A stretch of DNA of 64,000 nt, taken from positions 1-64,000 of the forward strand of contig NZ_CP058558.1 in assembly GCF_018141165.1 (NCBI RefSeq). The letters run 5' to 3'. Source of the stretch: Alkaliphilus sp. B6464. GTDB lineage: Bacteria; Bacillota; Clostridia; Peptostreptococcales; Natronincolaceae. The notes under the pieces are model-generated. The model was not told the origin of the DNA, did not search any database, and saw only the letters and a list, made by a program, of their open reading frames with translations. Made by a program: the position numbers and the translations under genes. The number at the start of each line of letters is the position of its first letter. Position 1 is the stretch's first letter. This document shows positions 33,214 to 42,272 of this stretch, in pieces.

Positions 33214-33227
33214 ATATGTTATGTTAC
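33214..33227 (+). promoter_or_regulatory. ATATGTTATGTTAC element upstream of the Nudix gene
   Basis: One mismatch to the recurrent 14-mer, about 100 bases before the Nudix start. Confidence 0.6.
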
Positions 33228-33324
33228 ATAAGATAAACTCTAAATAATGAAGATTAGTAAATCCTTGAAAATCCTATATATAAGAGATTATTATAAATTG
33301 CAAATCTATACAGGAGGCATTTAA

Positions 33325-33966
33325 ATGAGTGAAAAAATAAAGGTTTTAGATATAAAAGGATCCGGTCAAAGCGAAAGACTTAAAATATTGTCTATTCAGT
33401 ATTTAGATAGAAATGGAAAAGAAAAAGTATGGGATATAGTAACTAGAAATTCTGTAGATGTTGTAAGAGAAGAAATATTTAATAAAAAAAGAAATGTAGA
33501 TGGAATAGCCATTTGTGCTATTCATAAGCCAACCAATAAACTTGTTTTGCTAAAAGAATTTAGAATACACCCAAATAGTTACATATTTAATTTGCCGGGT
33601 GGAATGGTTCGTGAAGGGGAAGTTCCTGAAGAAGTTGCTAAAAGAGAGTTTTTCGAGGAAACAGGATTAGAGTTATTTAAAATCGATAAGATTGGTAAAC
33701 CTAGATATTCTGCCATTGGGATAACGAATGAAAAAATTATTATTGTATATGGTGAATGTCGAGGAGATGTCAGTATAATTCATCAATCCGATAGTGAAGA
33801 TGCCAATGTCATTATGGTTGACGAAACAGCAGCACAAGAAATTATCGACAATGAGGAAATAGCAAGTAAGACTGAACTTGTGTTAGAAAACTTTATATTA
33901 CAAAGAAAAATAGAAAGAGAGAAGGCGGATATTGATGAATTTAGCAATGTATATTTTAGTAAATAA
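33325..33966 (+). CDS. Nudix hydrolase, ADP-ribose pyrophosphatase-like
   Basis: 213 residues with a complete Nudix box GMVREGEVPEEVAKREFFEETGL. The upstream LLKEFRIHPNSYIFNLPG and the overall length match ADP-ribose or nucleoside-diphosphate-sugar pyrophosphatases (NudF-like). It would hydrolyse ADP-ribose or a related NDP-X. AGGAGG ribosome site. Its 3' end overlaps the Pth2 gene by about 30 bases, so the two are translationally coupled. Confidence 0.85.
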   Translation: MSEKIKVLDIKGSGQSERLKILSIQYLDRNGKEKVWDIVTRNSVDVVREEIFNKKRNVDGIAICAIHKPTNKLVLLKEFRIHPNSYIFNLPGGMVREGEVPEEVAKREFFEETGLELFKIDKIGKPRYSAIGITNEKIIIVYGECRGDVSIIHQSDSEDANVIMVDETAAQEIIDNEEIASKTELVLENFILQRKIEREKADIDEFSNVYFSK

Positions 33967-34273
33967 TGATATTAAAATAGGAAAAGGTAAGTTAGCAGGA
34001 CAAGTAGGTCATGCAGTCGAGGTACTTTATGAGAAGAAATTTTATGACGAAGAAATACTTAATCATTACAGAAAAAATCGAAAGAAAATAATTTTATCTT
34101 GCTCTCAAAGTAAATTAGAGGAACTAGAAAAGGAAGGCTATGCTGCTATAAGAGATTTAGGATTGACACAACTTGAGTCGAACACTTTAACTTGTATAAA
34201 TCTAGGTATAGTTGATAGAAATAATCTGGGAGTTTTAGAATTTATAAAAGAATTAAAACTATACTCTAAATAA
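33935..34273 (+). CDS. Peptidyl-tRNA hydrolase, Pth2 type
   Basis: 112 residues: MYILVNNDIKIGKGKLAGQVGHAVEVLY is the Pth2 signature (D…KMGKGK…QC/V-GHA), and the length fits the archaeal/eukaryotic-type enzyme that releases peptide from stalled peptidyl-tRNA. Bacteria normally use unrelated Pth1, so a Pth2 copy points to phage or plasmid origin. Starts within the Nudix gene, in another frame. Confidence 0.8.
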   Translation: MNLAMYILVNNDIKIGKGKLAGQVGHAVEVLYEKKFYDEEILNHYRKNRKKIILSCSQSKLEELEKEGYAAIRDLGLTQLESNTLTCINLGIVDRNNLGVLEFIKELKLYSK

Positions 34274-34336
34274 CTCAAAATAATAAACTATAATTACAAA
34301 ATATTTATCAGGACAATTAATAAGGAGGACAATATT

Positions 34337-34795
34337 ATGGTTGTTATTACTTTAAATAAAGAAAAAAAGAAATTATATATTGATAAAATTCCGTATGACA
34401 TAGTAAATATAGCAACACATACGGAGAGTGGGGAAGATTATCTGATTATAAAATCAATTTTATTATTTAGGATTATTCCTATGAAAATAATAAAGTCATT
34501 AGATAGTGATTTCAATCTTAAAGAAGTTGCGTTTAAGGCAAGATTCCACTCAAAGAACATATGTAAACATTATAAGAATAAGCAATTCTATAGAATACTA
34601 GCAGAAGCAATTACTTATGATTCACTTGATGAATATATACTTTATGAATCATTGTATGATAATCATAGATTATGGCTCAGGCCTAAAGATATGTTTTACT
34701 CAAAAGTTAATTACAACGGAGAATATTTAGATAGGTTTCATGCTATAAAAGACTACTCGACACTACAAAATATTGAAAAATCCTTGTTTTTATAG
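34337..34795 (+). CDS. DUF1653-like protein
   Basis: 152 residues. The C-terminal 65 match DUF1653: KHYKNKQFYRILAEAITYDSLDEYILYESLYDNHRLWLRPKDMF and a terminal DRF. The N-terminal 80 residues are extra and beta-rich. Function unknown. AAGGAGG ribosome site; stop touches the next ATG. Confidence 0.65.
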   Translation: MVVITLNKEKKKLYIDKIPYDIVNIATHTESGEDYLIIKSILLFRIIPMKIIKSLDSDFNLKEVAFKARFHSKNICKHYKNKQFYRILAEAITYDSLDEYILYESLYDNHRLWLRPKDMFYSKVNYNGEYLDRFHAIKDYSTLQNIEKSLFL

Positions 34796-35053
34796 ATGAC
34801 TAGTATGAGACATAGAAATTTTAAAAAACTTATCAGGAATTTAAGATTAATGAATGAAGAATATGAAAAAGAATTTGGAATTAAGATTGGTTCTAAAATC
34901 ACAATTGTTTCGGATAGAAATCTTAATGAAATAGAAGGAACCATTAAGATGATGTATCCTAATAAAACTATTAAAATCGAAACATCTTCAGGAGATCTTA
35001 TTTTATCGCTAAACAAGTATAAAGATAAATTTAAAATAATAGAAGATAAATGA
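34796..35053 (+). CDS. Small hypothetical protein, 85 residues
   Basis: Helical start (RHRNFKKLIRNLRLMNEEYEKEFG) and a KOW/SH3-like end (IKIGSKITIVSDRNLNEIEGTIKMMYPNKTIKIE). ATG follows the DUF1653 stop with no gap, so coupled translation is likely; a second ATG lies at 34805. Confidence 0.5.
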   Translation: MTSMRHRNFKKLIRNLRLMNEEYEKEFGIKIGSKITIVSDRNLNEIEGTIKMMYPNKTIKIETSSGDLILSLNKYKDKFKIIEDK

Positions 35054-35068
35054 ATTGGAGGTTATTAC

Positions 35069-35674
35069 ATGATATTGGACAGGAAGGCTCTGAAAGTTCC
35101 AATTAAGTTAAATACAAGAAAACCAAGAATATTGCTAGATATGGATGATGTGATTGTAGACTTTTTAGGGGCTATAGTTAAGATTTTAAATGATAGAAAT
35201 TGTACAAATTATACTATAGACCAATGTAAAACTTGGAATTTAGCAGAACATTATGGAGAAGAATCAATTAGTATTATGAAAGAGGAAGGCTTTTTTCTAA
35301 ATCTTCGACCTAAGAATGATTCAATAGAGGTAATAAAAAGAATGTATTTATGTGGAAAGTACGATATTCGCATTGTAACAGCCTCTATGCCTAATGCTTA
35401 TAAAGAAAAATTAAAATGGATTAGAAAGCATATGCCATTTTTTAATGAAAAACATTTTGTTTCTTGTAATGACAAGAGTTCTGTATGGGGAGATATTTTA
35501 ATAGATGATGCGGAACATAATTTAATTGATTTTGCTGAAATAGGTGAAGGAATTATCTATGATATGCCTCACAATCAAGGAGTATCTGGATGTTTTAGAG
35601 TATTTAATCTTAAAGATGCGGAGGATTATATTGAAGATATATTCTATTCTAAGGACTTAAAGCAAATTATATAA
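35069..35674 (+). CDS. 5'(3')-deoxyribonucleotidase-like HAD phosphatase
   Basis: 201 residues. HAD motif I is LLDMDDVIVDF (D-x-D-D/V), motif II VTAS, motif IV ILIDDAEHNLIDF; helical cap from residue 25 to 100. This is the NT5C/YorS-like family that dephosphorylates dNMPs and adjusts the nucleotide pool. Last gene of the Nudix-Pth2-DUF1653 run, ended by a terminator. Confidence 0.82.
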   Translation: MILDRKALKVPIKLNTRKPRILLDMDDVIVDFLGAIVKILNDRNCTNYTIDQCKTWNLAEHYGEESISIMKEEGFFLNLRPKNDSIEVIKRMYLCGKYDIRIVTASMPNAYKEKLKWIRKHMPFFNEKHFVSCNDKSSVWGDILIDDAEHNLIDFAEIGEGIIYDMPHNQGVSGCFRVFNLKDAEDYIEDIFYSKDLKQII

Positions 35675-35697
35675 ATACAATATGAATCTGAGTGCTA

Positions 35698-35732
35698 TAA
35701 AGACTGTTGATATTATATCGACAGTCTTTTTT
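35698..35732 (+). terminator. Terminator of the Nudix-deoxynucleotidase operon
   Basis: AAAGACTGT…ACAGTCTTT hairpin followed by TTTTA. Confidence 0.8.
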
Positions 35733-35772
35733 ATCGCAAATATAAATAACGAAGGCAAGTACAATTAAATTT

Positions 35773-35786
35773 GTGTGTTATGTTAA
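35773..35786 (+). promoter_or_regulatory. GTGTGTTATGTTAA element upstream of the HD-GYP gene
   Basis: Copy of the recurrent element, 46 bases before the start. Confidence 0.65.
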
Positions 35787-35831
35787 GAAATAAGAGGGCA
35801 TTATCACTTATTTGATAAGGAGGAGTACAGA

Positions 35832-36746
35832 ATGAGTTATTCATCCCAAAATGAATCTAAAGAGGATGCAAGAAATGCAAAAATTAAAAATACTATGTTA
35901 AACATTATGGAATCGGCATTTATAGAAATTGAAACAATTAAGAAAATAAGAAGTGACAATTTAGAGGTAGCCATGAGAGTAGCACATAAAGTTTTAGATC
36001 GGTTATTAGGCGATATTAATCTTATCAATCACGCAAGTGATATGAGACTGTTTGATGAATATACATATTTACATTCTGTAAACGTTATGGTTATTTCCAT
36101 TATTATAGGAATAGGAGTAGGCTTTAATGACAAAGAATTATCCGACTTAGGACTTGCTGCTATCTTGCATGATTTAGGTAAGACGTTAGTTCCATTAGAT
36201 ATTCTTAATAAACCGGGAAAACTTACAGATGAAGAATTTTCTGTAATGAAAAAACATGCAGAATTAGGATACGATCTTTTGAGAGATTATGAAAATTTAT
36301 CTTATCAAGTGAAGTTAGGGATCTGTGAGCATCATGAAAAGTTTGACGGAACAGGCTATCCATACGGCAAGTGTGGTAAGAAAATAAGTCTTTTAGGTAG
36401 GATAATTTCTGTGGCTGATGTCTATGATGCATTAACATCTAACAGGATCTATAGAAAAGGTATGGATCCATCAGAGGCATTAGACTTTATAATTAAAAAT
36501 ACTGGCATCATGTTTGATGCTGATATTGTCGAAATATTCATTAAATATGTAGTATTACAATGTCAAACTTTAAATCTTATAGAATCAATTAATGATTCTG
36601 TTGGAATATCGGTTGAAGGGTGTGAGGGTGCTTATTATGAGCCAAAAATAAAAAATATAATAGAGTGCAATAGGACAATAAAGGATCATTATAAAAACAT
36701 TCTTTATAAGCAAAAAGGCTCAAGTGTTGTTGGAGAAATTATATAA
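35832..36746 (+). CDS. HD-GYP domain phosphodiesterase
   Basis: 304 residues. The HD-GYP signature is intact: AAILHDLGKTLVP (HD), KKHAELGYDLL, GICEHHEKFDGTGYP (HH…DGTGYP) and ISVADVYDALTSNRIYRKGM. The family hydrolyses cyclic di-GMP or related cyclic dinucleotides. No receiver or membrane domain; the N-terminal 90 residues are helical. AAGGAGGAG ribosome site. No cyclic-dinucleotide synthase or c-di-GMP riboswitch is seen nearby, so it would act on host pools. Confidence 0.85.
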   Translation: MSYSSQNESKEDARNAKIKNTMLNIMESAFIEIETIKKIRSDNLEVAMRVAHKVLDRLLGDINLINHASDMRLFDEYTYLHSVNVMVISIIIGIGVGFNDKELSDLGLAAILHDLGKTLVPLDILNKPGKLTDEEFSVMKKHAELGYDLLRDYENLSYQVKLGICEHHEKFDGTGYPYGKCGKKISLLGRIISVADVYDALTSNRIYRKGMDPSEALDFIIKNTGIMFDADIVEIFIKYVVLQCQTLNLIESINDSVGISVEGCEGAYYEPKIKNIIECNRTIKDHYKNILYKQKGSSVVGEII

Positions 36747-36876
36747 CTTCTTATTTTAAATTAAAACTTAATTGAAAAATATTAAAAAATGGGATGAATA
36801 AATGAAGCAAAGTAAATTAAAAACAAAATGGAGCAAGAATTGAAAAAATATAGGTAACAAAGAAAGGATGATATAT

Positions 36877-37278
36877 ATGAACATACAAGAATTTGCCAAT
36901 ATGTTAAACGGCAGGGAGTATGGAGACGAAATAACAAAAGACGAATGTGATTTAGCAAAAGAATTAGGGTTTGTAGTAGTATTTGGTTATTCGGATGACA
37001 ATACAGAATTAAGAGGAGTAATTAATGACGAGATAAACTCCTATGATGGTGGACAAATATTTGTTAATAATGAAGGTATATTTACAAACTGTGCGTGTAA
37101 TTGTAGCCATTCACAACTAGCAAAGTTAAAATACAAGATTATAAATGTGTTGTGGTGTAAAGAAGATCAGATTCCTTGGACCTATGAAACTGACATAACT
37201 CATGCGACTTTTAATATTTTAGAAGATGATGAAATGTTTTGTAGAGGTATTGTATTTGATATTAAAAAATTACAGTAA
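36877..37278 (+). CDS. Hypothetical protein, 133 residues
   Basis: Begins MNIQEFANMLNGREYGDEITKDE, then VVVFGYSDDNTELRGVINDE and a CACNCSH segment. This N-terminal pattern recurs in clostridial phage and plasmid proteins of unknown role. ATG 36877 chosen since AAAGG abuts the ATG at 36868. Confidence 0.6.
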   Translation: MNIQEFANMLNGREYGDEITKDECDLAKELGFVVVFGYSDDNTELRGVINDEINSYDGGQIFVNNEGIFTNCACNCSHSQLAKLKYKIINVLWCKEDQIPWTYETDITHATFNILEDDEMFCRGIVFDIKKLQ

Positions 37279-37311
37279 TTAATAGTAAAAATAGCACTGG
37301 AGGATTTATAT

Positions 37312-37599
37312 ATGATCAATTCTTTATTGATAGAATCTAGTTCACTAGATTTAAAAATATTTATGATTTTATATGCTTTTACTGCACTTGTTTCCTGTTT
37401 TATTATGATTGAATATTATTATTCATCCTTAAATTTTTCAGAGATATGCACAGTATGTAGTCTTGTTAATGTAATTATTTGTTGGTTATCCCCTGTACCT
37501 ATAATTTTTAAAATCATAATTACAGCAATAACGGTTAGTACAATCATTGGTTTAGAAGTTTCTAACATTTACTATCTAAGAAAGAATAATAAAAAGTGA
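37312..37599 (+). CDS. Small membrane protein, 95 residues
   Basis: Three predicted transmembrane segments with short loops and a KNNKK tail, a holin-like shape. GGAGG ribosome site. First of three consecutive small membrane-protein genes. Confidence 0.55.
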   Translation: MINSLLIESSSLDLKIFMILYAFTALVSCFIMIEYYYSSLNFSEICTVCSLVNVIICWLSPVPIIFKIIITAITVSTIIGLEVSNIYYLRKNNKK

Positions 37600-37622
37600 A
37601 TTAAACAGAGGAGGACTTTGCC

Positions 37623-37877
37623 ATGTTTTCAAAAATATTTCGAGATTTACGAGATCCTAAAACTAATAATAATCTTCAATCCTTAACGTATTCATTATCT
37701 TTACTAATAGGACTCTTGATTCCTTTTATATTACAGAATTATTATATGCTTACTATACTTATAGTTACAGCACTAACACTTATATGTAGTTCAAGAAAAG
37801 TAAAGGGGTTAAATACTGAACTTCTCTTTTCAGGTATATATATTCTAATGTTGCTATTATTAGTATTACTTATATAA
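37623..37877 (+). CDS. Small membrane protein, 84 residues
   Basis: N-terminal soluble 20 residues and three hydrophobic segments (LSLLIGLLIPFILQ, YYMLTILIVTALTLIC, GIYILMLLLLVLLI). GGAGG ribosome site. Confidence 0.55.
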   Translation: MFSKIFRDLRDPKTNNNLQSLTYSLSLLIGLLIPFILQNYYMLTILIVTALTLICSSRKVKGLNTELLFSGIYILMLLLLVLLI

Positions 37878-37931
37878 ATTAAAAATTAGAAATTAGAAAT
37901 TAGTATAATAGATTTTAAAGAGGTGATTTTT

Positions 37932-38144
37932 ATGAATGAAAGAGTGGGGATAAAGATCAAAAGAAGAACATTTGTCGCATCAATTCTTATAATTATATTT
38001 GGGGTAACATTTAATTTACTTAATACGTCAGAGCAACCTATATATCAAGATAAACTTTTTCAAAATAAGGACCCTTTTTATTATGACGGGCCTTTTCCCA
38101 TTGAGAGAGATCTATGGTATGCAAGTGGAATGTGTAGGATTTAG
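37932..38144 (+). CDS. Small single-pass membrane or secreted protein, 70 residues
   Basis: Basic N-terminus (ERVGIKIKRR) and one hydrophobic helix (FVASILIIIFGVTF), then a 45-residue polar tail. Type II anchor or signal peptide. ATG 37932 by ribosome-site spacing. Confidence 0.5.
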   Translation: MNERVGIKIKRRTFVASILIIIFGVTFNLLNTSEQPIYQDKLFQNKDPFYYDGPFPIERDLWYASGMCRI

Positions 38145-38216
38145 GATAACTCTTTAATTAATATAATTTTTATTTTAATTCTAATTCAGAGTCTAATATA
38201 TTGATTTATATAAAGG

Positions 38217-38246
38217 TCACATAAGATTTATCTTATGTGATTTTTA
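38217..38246 (+). terminator. Terminator of the small membrane-protein operon
   Basis: TCACATAAG/CTTATGTGA hairpin with a T-rich tail. Confidence 0.75.
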
Positions 38247-38346
38247 TGTTGTTACATGCAGATTTTAACCTGTAACAAGAGGATACATGTACAATATGTA
38301 GAATACTTATATAGAGAATTACAAGAGTTAAATAAGGGGAGATTAT

Positions 38347-39813
38347 ATGGTTTGTTTAGATGAAGAAAGGGAATATAAGATTATTAAAAGATTACTTAGT
38401 GATTTTACTCGTGAATGTATTATGTTAGAAAATAAAGTAAAGGAAAAAGATGAATTGATTTCATCAACTAAAAATAAAAACCAAGAATTACAAGAGCAAC
38501 TTGAAAAGGCTCATTCCGATACAGAATTAATGTTTTTGAATTTAAAAAAGTATTTGAATGAGTATGGTTTATCAAAGCAACTTCGTGAAGTTGTAGAGCC
38601 GTATTTAGATGTTTTAGATCCTCAGTTCGCAAATGTAGAAAACAATAGCCATAAAATAGGTTATTGTAGAATTGACAACAATAAGCATTATATAGTTTTT
38701 CCTGATAAAAAACATGCTGAAATACGAAATATTCCTGACAATACTTATATTGCCGAAAATCAATTTGTATTAGTTGATGAAAGATTTGGTTTTAAGTGGG
38801 CTTATCCCTACTATTACATAGAACATGATAATAATATAAAAGAATTTGGCCTTGCCTTATATAAAGAAGGCAAATGGCTGTTTTATAATGGTGAGCATGA
38901 GTTAGATGAGTTAAAAGTGCCTTCATATATTAATTTAAATGATAAACAAGTAATAAGTGTTGATTCAGGAATTAATCTTGTAAAATATTATAGGCAAATT
39001 AAATTTACTGCTGATGATTATATGAAATCCATAAAACTTAAAAATTGTTATGTGGCTTATGTCTTAAAGATTTTAAAAAGAGGATGTTTAATAAGAGACA
39101 TTGAAACGGAAGAAGAACTTATGATTACTGCTATAATTGATAAAGAACCTAAAATTAATATTTCTGAACAAAATATTGTTATAGTGAAGAATAATGCAAT
39201 AGTTAACGTGATTAATAACAGCAAATTTTACACACTATCTAAATATTATAAGAATGTAGAATATGGACCTATAGATATAAGAAATAATATAGTGTTTATG
39301 CAAAAGATTACTGGAGAAAAGGTTATTGTAGAGAATATCCCCCAAAATAAGGAACTACTTGAGGGACAAGTTATAGGAATTGATGAATTCAATAATTATT
39401 TATTTATAGATAAGAGTGCAGAGGAAATTGCAGTAAGCAATATATCTATTCCTATTAGAAAAGAAAATAAAATAAATAGAATAAAATTAGACTATAATTC
39501 AGAAATTGCAAAAACAGGCAAGAAAATTTTGATTGTAGGGAATATTGCTTATCAAAACTCATACAAACTTACGCTACTCAAATATGGGTACAGGGCTGAA
39601 GTAATAGAAGGGTATGAGTCATGGGCTAGGATAAGTACTTTAATACGGGAGGCAGATATTATTGTTGTAGTTGTTAATTATGTATCTCATGATAATCAGG
39701 AAAAAATCAAAAAAGAATTCATAGATATGCCAAAGATATTTGCTGAATATGATGGGGCAAACCGAATTGCAGCAGAATTAACTGAATTAGAAGAAAAAAA
39801 TAAAACTCAATAA
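38347..39813 (+). CDS. DUF2325 protein with coiled coil and beta-rich middle
   Basis: 488 residues. Residues about 12-65 form a coiled coil (LENKVKEKDELISSTKNKNQELQEQLEK). The middle, to about 390, is beta-rich with OB/S1-like repeats (YVLKILKRGCLIRDIETEEELMI, KITGEKVIVENIP). The end is a DUF2325 domain: KILIVGNIAYQNSYKLTLLKYGYRAEVIEG … DIIVVVVNYVSHD, a Rossmann-like unit. DUF2325 is often linked to metal or redox regulation, but no Cys cluster is seen here. GGGGAG ribosome site. Confidence 0.65.
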   Translation: MVCLDEEREYKIIKRLLSDFTRECIMLENKVKEKDELISSTKNKNQELQEQLEKAHSDTELMFLNLKKYLNEYGLSKQLREVVEPYLDVLDPQFANVENNSHKIGYCRIDNNKHYIVFPDKKHAEIRNIPDNTYIAENQFVLVDERFGFKWAYPYYYIEHDNNIKEFGLALYKEGKWLFYNGEHELDELKVPSYINLNDKQVISVDSGINLVKYYRQIKFTADDYMKSIKLKNCYVAYVLKILKRGCLIRDIETEEELMITAIIDKEPKINISEQNIVIVKNNAIVNVINNSKFYTLSKYYKNVEYGPIDIRNNIVFMQKITGEKVIVENIPQNKELLEGQVIGIDEFNNYLFIDKSAEEIAVSNISIPIRKENKINRIKLDYNSEIAKTGKKILIVGNIAYQNSYKLTLLKYGYRAEVIEGYESWARISTLIREADIIVVVVNYVSHDNQEKIKKEFIDMPKIFAEYDGANRIAAELTELEEKNKTQ

Positions 39814-39913
39814 TTCAACATACGTTTTTAGTTTACCTAAACAATATTATGGAAATGTTATGTTTAAATAACAGGCTATATAATTTCAACAAGTATTTTA
39901 AAAGTAGAGAATA

Positions 39914-39940
39914 AAAGACCACCTTATTATGGTGGTCTTT
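39914..39940. terminator. Bidirectional terminator
   Basis: AAAGACCACC/GGTGGTCTTT hairpin between convergent genes. Confidence 0.8.
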
Positions 39941-40039
39941 CAAAAACCTTACTAAATGCGAGATATTCAATCTAATTTTTGTAGAACAGGTATGTTCTTG
40001 TATTTTAATAACTGATGCTTCTATATATTCCATAAATTA

Positions 40040-41491
40040 TTAAACTACAAAGCATAATTGAGTCATCTTTTCATCTAAATCAAGTTCTTTGTATCCAATT
40101 AGTGTTGATTTTTCTTCAATAAATTCTTTAGCCTTAAAAATAATAGAGTTCGATGGTTCAATGATATTCCTATAAAGTACATCATGAATGTTTTTCACTA
40201 TCTTTGTAAAGGTAGTAGAACAAATTCCTTGACCAATGGATTCAATCCCTATCGCTTTTCCATCACCTACATAATATTCAGGATCTACTCCATGAATGTA
40301 TTTAAGATGGTCAACGTTATGAAGAAAAGCATACTTTTCCTCAGTAGGGTGTTTTATAATATTCTCAGCCTTTCCCTTATGGAAGGATTTTGTAATAGTC
40401 CCTACGTAAGCATCTTTAGTAATGTCAATTGTAGACACTCTAAAATTATGACTTACCTTCCCTTTTTTAATCTTATGGGTTCTATCAATATAATATTTTA
40501 AGATATTGTTTTCTTCAGGAGTAGTCCAATCTAAATTATCCAATGTAATTATTCCATCTTCCACAATTGGATCTGTAAGTCTACCAGTAGCCTCTGGAAA
40601 CTCAAATCCATCATATACAGTCGCAACAAGGAAAAACCTAACTCTTTGAGTACGACTCCCATAGTCTAAAGAATTTAGTTTAGCCATTTTTACTGTGTAA
40701 CCTTCCTCTCTAAGACAAAGATTCAGAGTATTACCTGCAACTTTTTCAAATCCTTCTACATTTTCAATCATAATAGCCTTTGGTCTTTTATCTTTAGGTT
40801 TTTGGTAAAATAATCTCATTAAGTGAACAAATAAGTGCATTGTAGCATATTCTCCATTGTTTTTGGCCTTTGAAAAATCAGAGCAATCAAGTGTTGCCAG
40901 CCAAAAATCAACATCTGGAAGATCATCAGCACTTACTCTTTCCATTGGGATATTGAACATGATTGTATCTGGATGATTAATAGAAAAAACTTCTGAAAAT
41001 CTATCATTACTACCAATCTTAGGATTATATTCTACAGCAGCCATTTCTTTAAATCCTACTTTTTCATTACAGAAACTAGAAAGCCCTGCTCCTGCACAAA
41101 AAGTTATAGAAGTAAGTTGTCTTGGAGTGGATTCCCTCCTTTTTTCATTAATAATAGTAGCAGTTTCCTTAATACCCTCAAAAACAACTCTACCTTTTCC
41201 ACTTTCATCAATATAAAAAGTAATCTTAACAAAAGAGCATGATTCTAAAGCCTCTTTAATTTGTGGATTTTTTTTGTCTATAACAGGAATCACATCTCCT
41301 TTATTCTTTCTAACCCTTTTGGAGACTTTGTACTCCCCATCTGCATCTGCAATAACCTCGACAATATTCTTATCTGTATATATTTCAACATTATATCTTT
41401 CTTCTGGAACGAACGGCAATTCTTTATCTTCGATATAAATTCTTGCACCTTCGTTTTGAATTTTTCCTTCTCTCTGCTTAATGATGTTCAT
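40040..41491 (-). CDS. C5-cytosine DNA methyltransferase with altered catalytic loop
   Basis: 483 residues. Motif I ITFCAGAGLSSF, motif IV LATLDCSDFSKAK (Cys about 203), motif VI MIENVEGF (ENV) and motif VIII GSRTQRVRFFLVA (QRxR) are in canonical order. The usual P-C-Q loop is D-C-S here, retaining only the Cys nucleophile. Residues 1-120 are an extra beta-rich domain not found in standard enzymes. No cognate restriction gene is adjacent, so it is probably a solitary methylase protecting or marking the element. AAAGGAGG ribosome site. A variant of the recurrent element lies about 250 bases upstream. Confidence 0.82.
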   Translation of the reverse strand: MNIIKQREGKIQNEGARIYIEDKELPFVPEERYNVEIYTDKNIVEVIADADGEYKVSKRVRKNKGDVIPVIDKKNPQIKEALESCSFVKITFYIDESGKGRVVFEGIKETATIINEKRRESTPRQLTSITFCAGAGLSSFCNEKVGFKEMAAVEYNPKIGSNDRFSEVFSINHPDTIMFNIPMERVSADDLPDVDFWLATLDCSDFSKAKNNGEYATMHLFVHLMRLFYQKPKDKRPKAIMIENVEGFEKVAGNTLNLCLREEGYTVKMAKLNSLDYGSRTQRVRFFLVATVYDGFEFPEATGRLTDPIVEDGIITLDNLDWTTPEENNILKYYIDRTHKIKKGKVSHNFRVSTIDITKDAYVGTITKSFHKGKAENIIKHPTEEKYAFLHNVDHLKYIHGVDPEYYVGDGKAIGIESIGQGICSTTFTKIVKNIHDVLYRNIIEPSNSIIFKAKEFIEEKSTLIGYKELDLDEKMTQLCFVV

Positions 41492-41743
41492 TAATATATC
41501 CTCCTTTAATTTATTAAAATTCCTATATAAAATAAGAAGTAAAAATATTATAGATAAAATAAAGAAATGAAATCAAATTTTAAATATGTCTATATTTTAT
41601 TTTAGATAATTATAATAGTTTACCTTTTTAAAGGCAGTAGTTGTTAAGTTTTTAAGTCTATGAATAAACATAGAGAGAACAAAAAGGTTTACAGTTGTTG
41701 AATTAACAACTTAAATTCTATATTTCAAAGTTTTCTTTCGTAT

Positions 41744-41757
41744 TTAACTTAACATAT
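41744..41757 (-). promoter_or_regulatory. ATATGTTAAGTTAA element upstream of the methyltransferase
   Basis: One mismatch to the recurrent 14-mer on the minus strand, 253 bases before the gene, the longest leader in the set. Confidence 0.5.
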
Positions 41758-41794
41758 GAAAATATATTTTTATAAAAAATCTCATTTAAAGTTA

Positions 41795-41802
41795 ATTATT
41801 TA
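41795..41802. repeat. Target-site duplication, left
   Basis: ATTATTTA directly outside the left inverted repeat; repeated at 42273-42280. Confidence 0.75.
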
Positions 41803-42272
41803 GGCTCTGTTAAAGAATAATGTTGATTTTCAAAGATATGATTGCATATAATAAAGAAACTATATTACAAAAGGTATTTTATTAAATTTAATAAAAAGGT
41901 TCTCAATATGAAGAAATTGCGAAACAATTTTAAGGAGGAGTATGTTATGGTTAAAAGAAAAGAAGGAATGAGTATTATTAAAGATAGAGAATATCTAAAA
42001 GCAGAAAACAACGCTTATGATAAATTAGTTGAGCATGGATATACCCCGCAAGGTATAACAAACGATTTTAAAAAAGTTGTTGTATTTAGAATTGAGAATA
42101 AACATAGAGAGAATGAAAAAAGGGGTATATTTTATTTTAATAACTGGCAAGAAGCAATGGAAATATTATGCGGTTAAGACGAATGTTAAGTTCGCAATTC
42201 AAGAAAAATACGTTTTGTCAGGACGTATTTTTTTCTTTGGCTTAAATATCAACACAGTTCTTTAACAGAGCC
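41803..42272 (+). mobile_element. 470-bp MITE with cargo gene
   Basis: Terminal inverted repeats: GGCTCTGTTAAAGAA at 41803 and its exact complement ending at 42272; similarity continues inward (TGTTGAT). The element is flanked on both sides by ATTATTTA (41795-41802 and 42273-42280), an 8-bp target duplication. The ends resemble those of IS6-type insertion sequences, which also make 8-bp duplications, so I infer mobilisation by such a transposase in trans; none is in the window. It carries one small gene with its own ribosome site. Confidence 0.78.
41947..42177 (+). CDS. MITE cargo gene, 76 residues
   Basis: Starts MVKRKEGMSIIKDREYLKAE behind TAAGGAGGAG; ends WQEAMEILCG. A small soluble protein with RIENKHRENEKRGIFYFNN. 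Not recognised. Its leader (about 41905-41943) is nearly the same as that before the 16636 gene in the small-gene array, and its 3' flank has CGCAATTCAAG. Confidence 0.55.
   Translation: MVKRKEGMSIIKDREYLKAENNAYDKLVEHGYTPQGITNDFKKVVVFRIENKHRENEKRGIFYFNNWQEAMEILCG

Noticed and set aside
35700-35832. A cyclic-di-GMP riboswitch before the HD-GYP gene
   Set aside because: No GEMM-type conserved core is present; only the recurrent promoter element and a terminator are seen.
41842-41946. An N-terminal extension of the MITE cargo protein
   Set aside because: The frame is open upstream, but a strong ribosome site lies directly before ATG 41947, and the same leader in the 62.9-kb copy contains stops, so it is untranslated leader.
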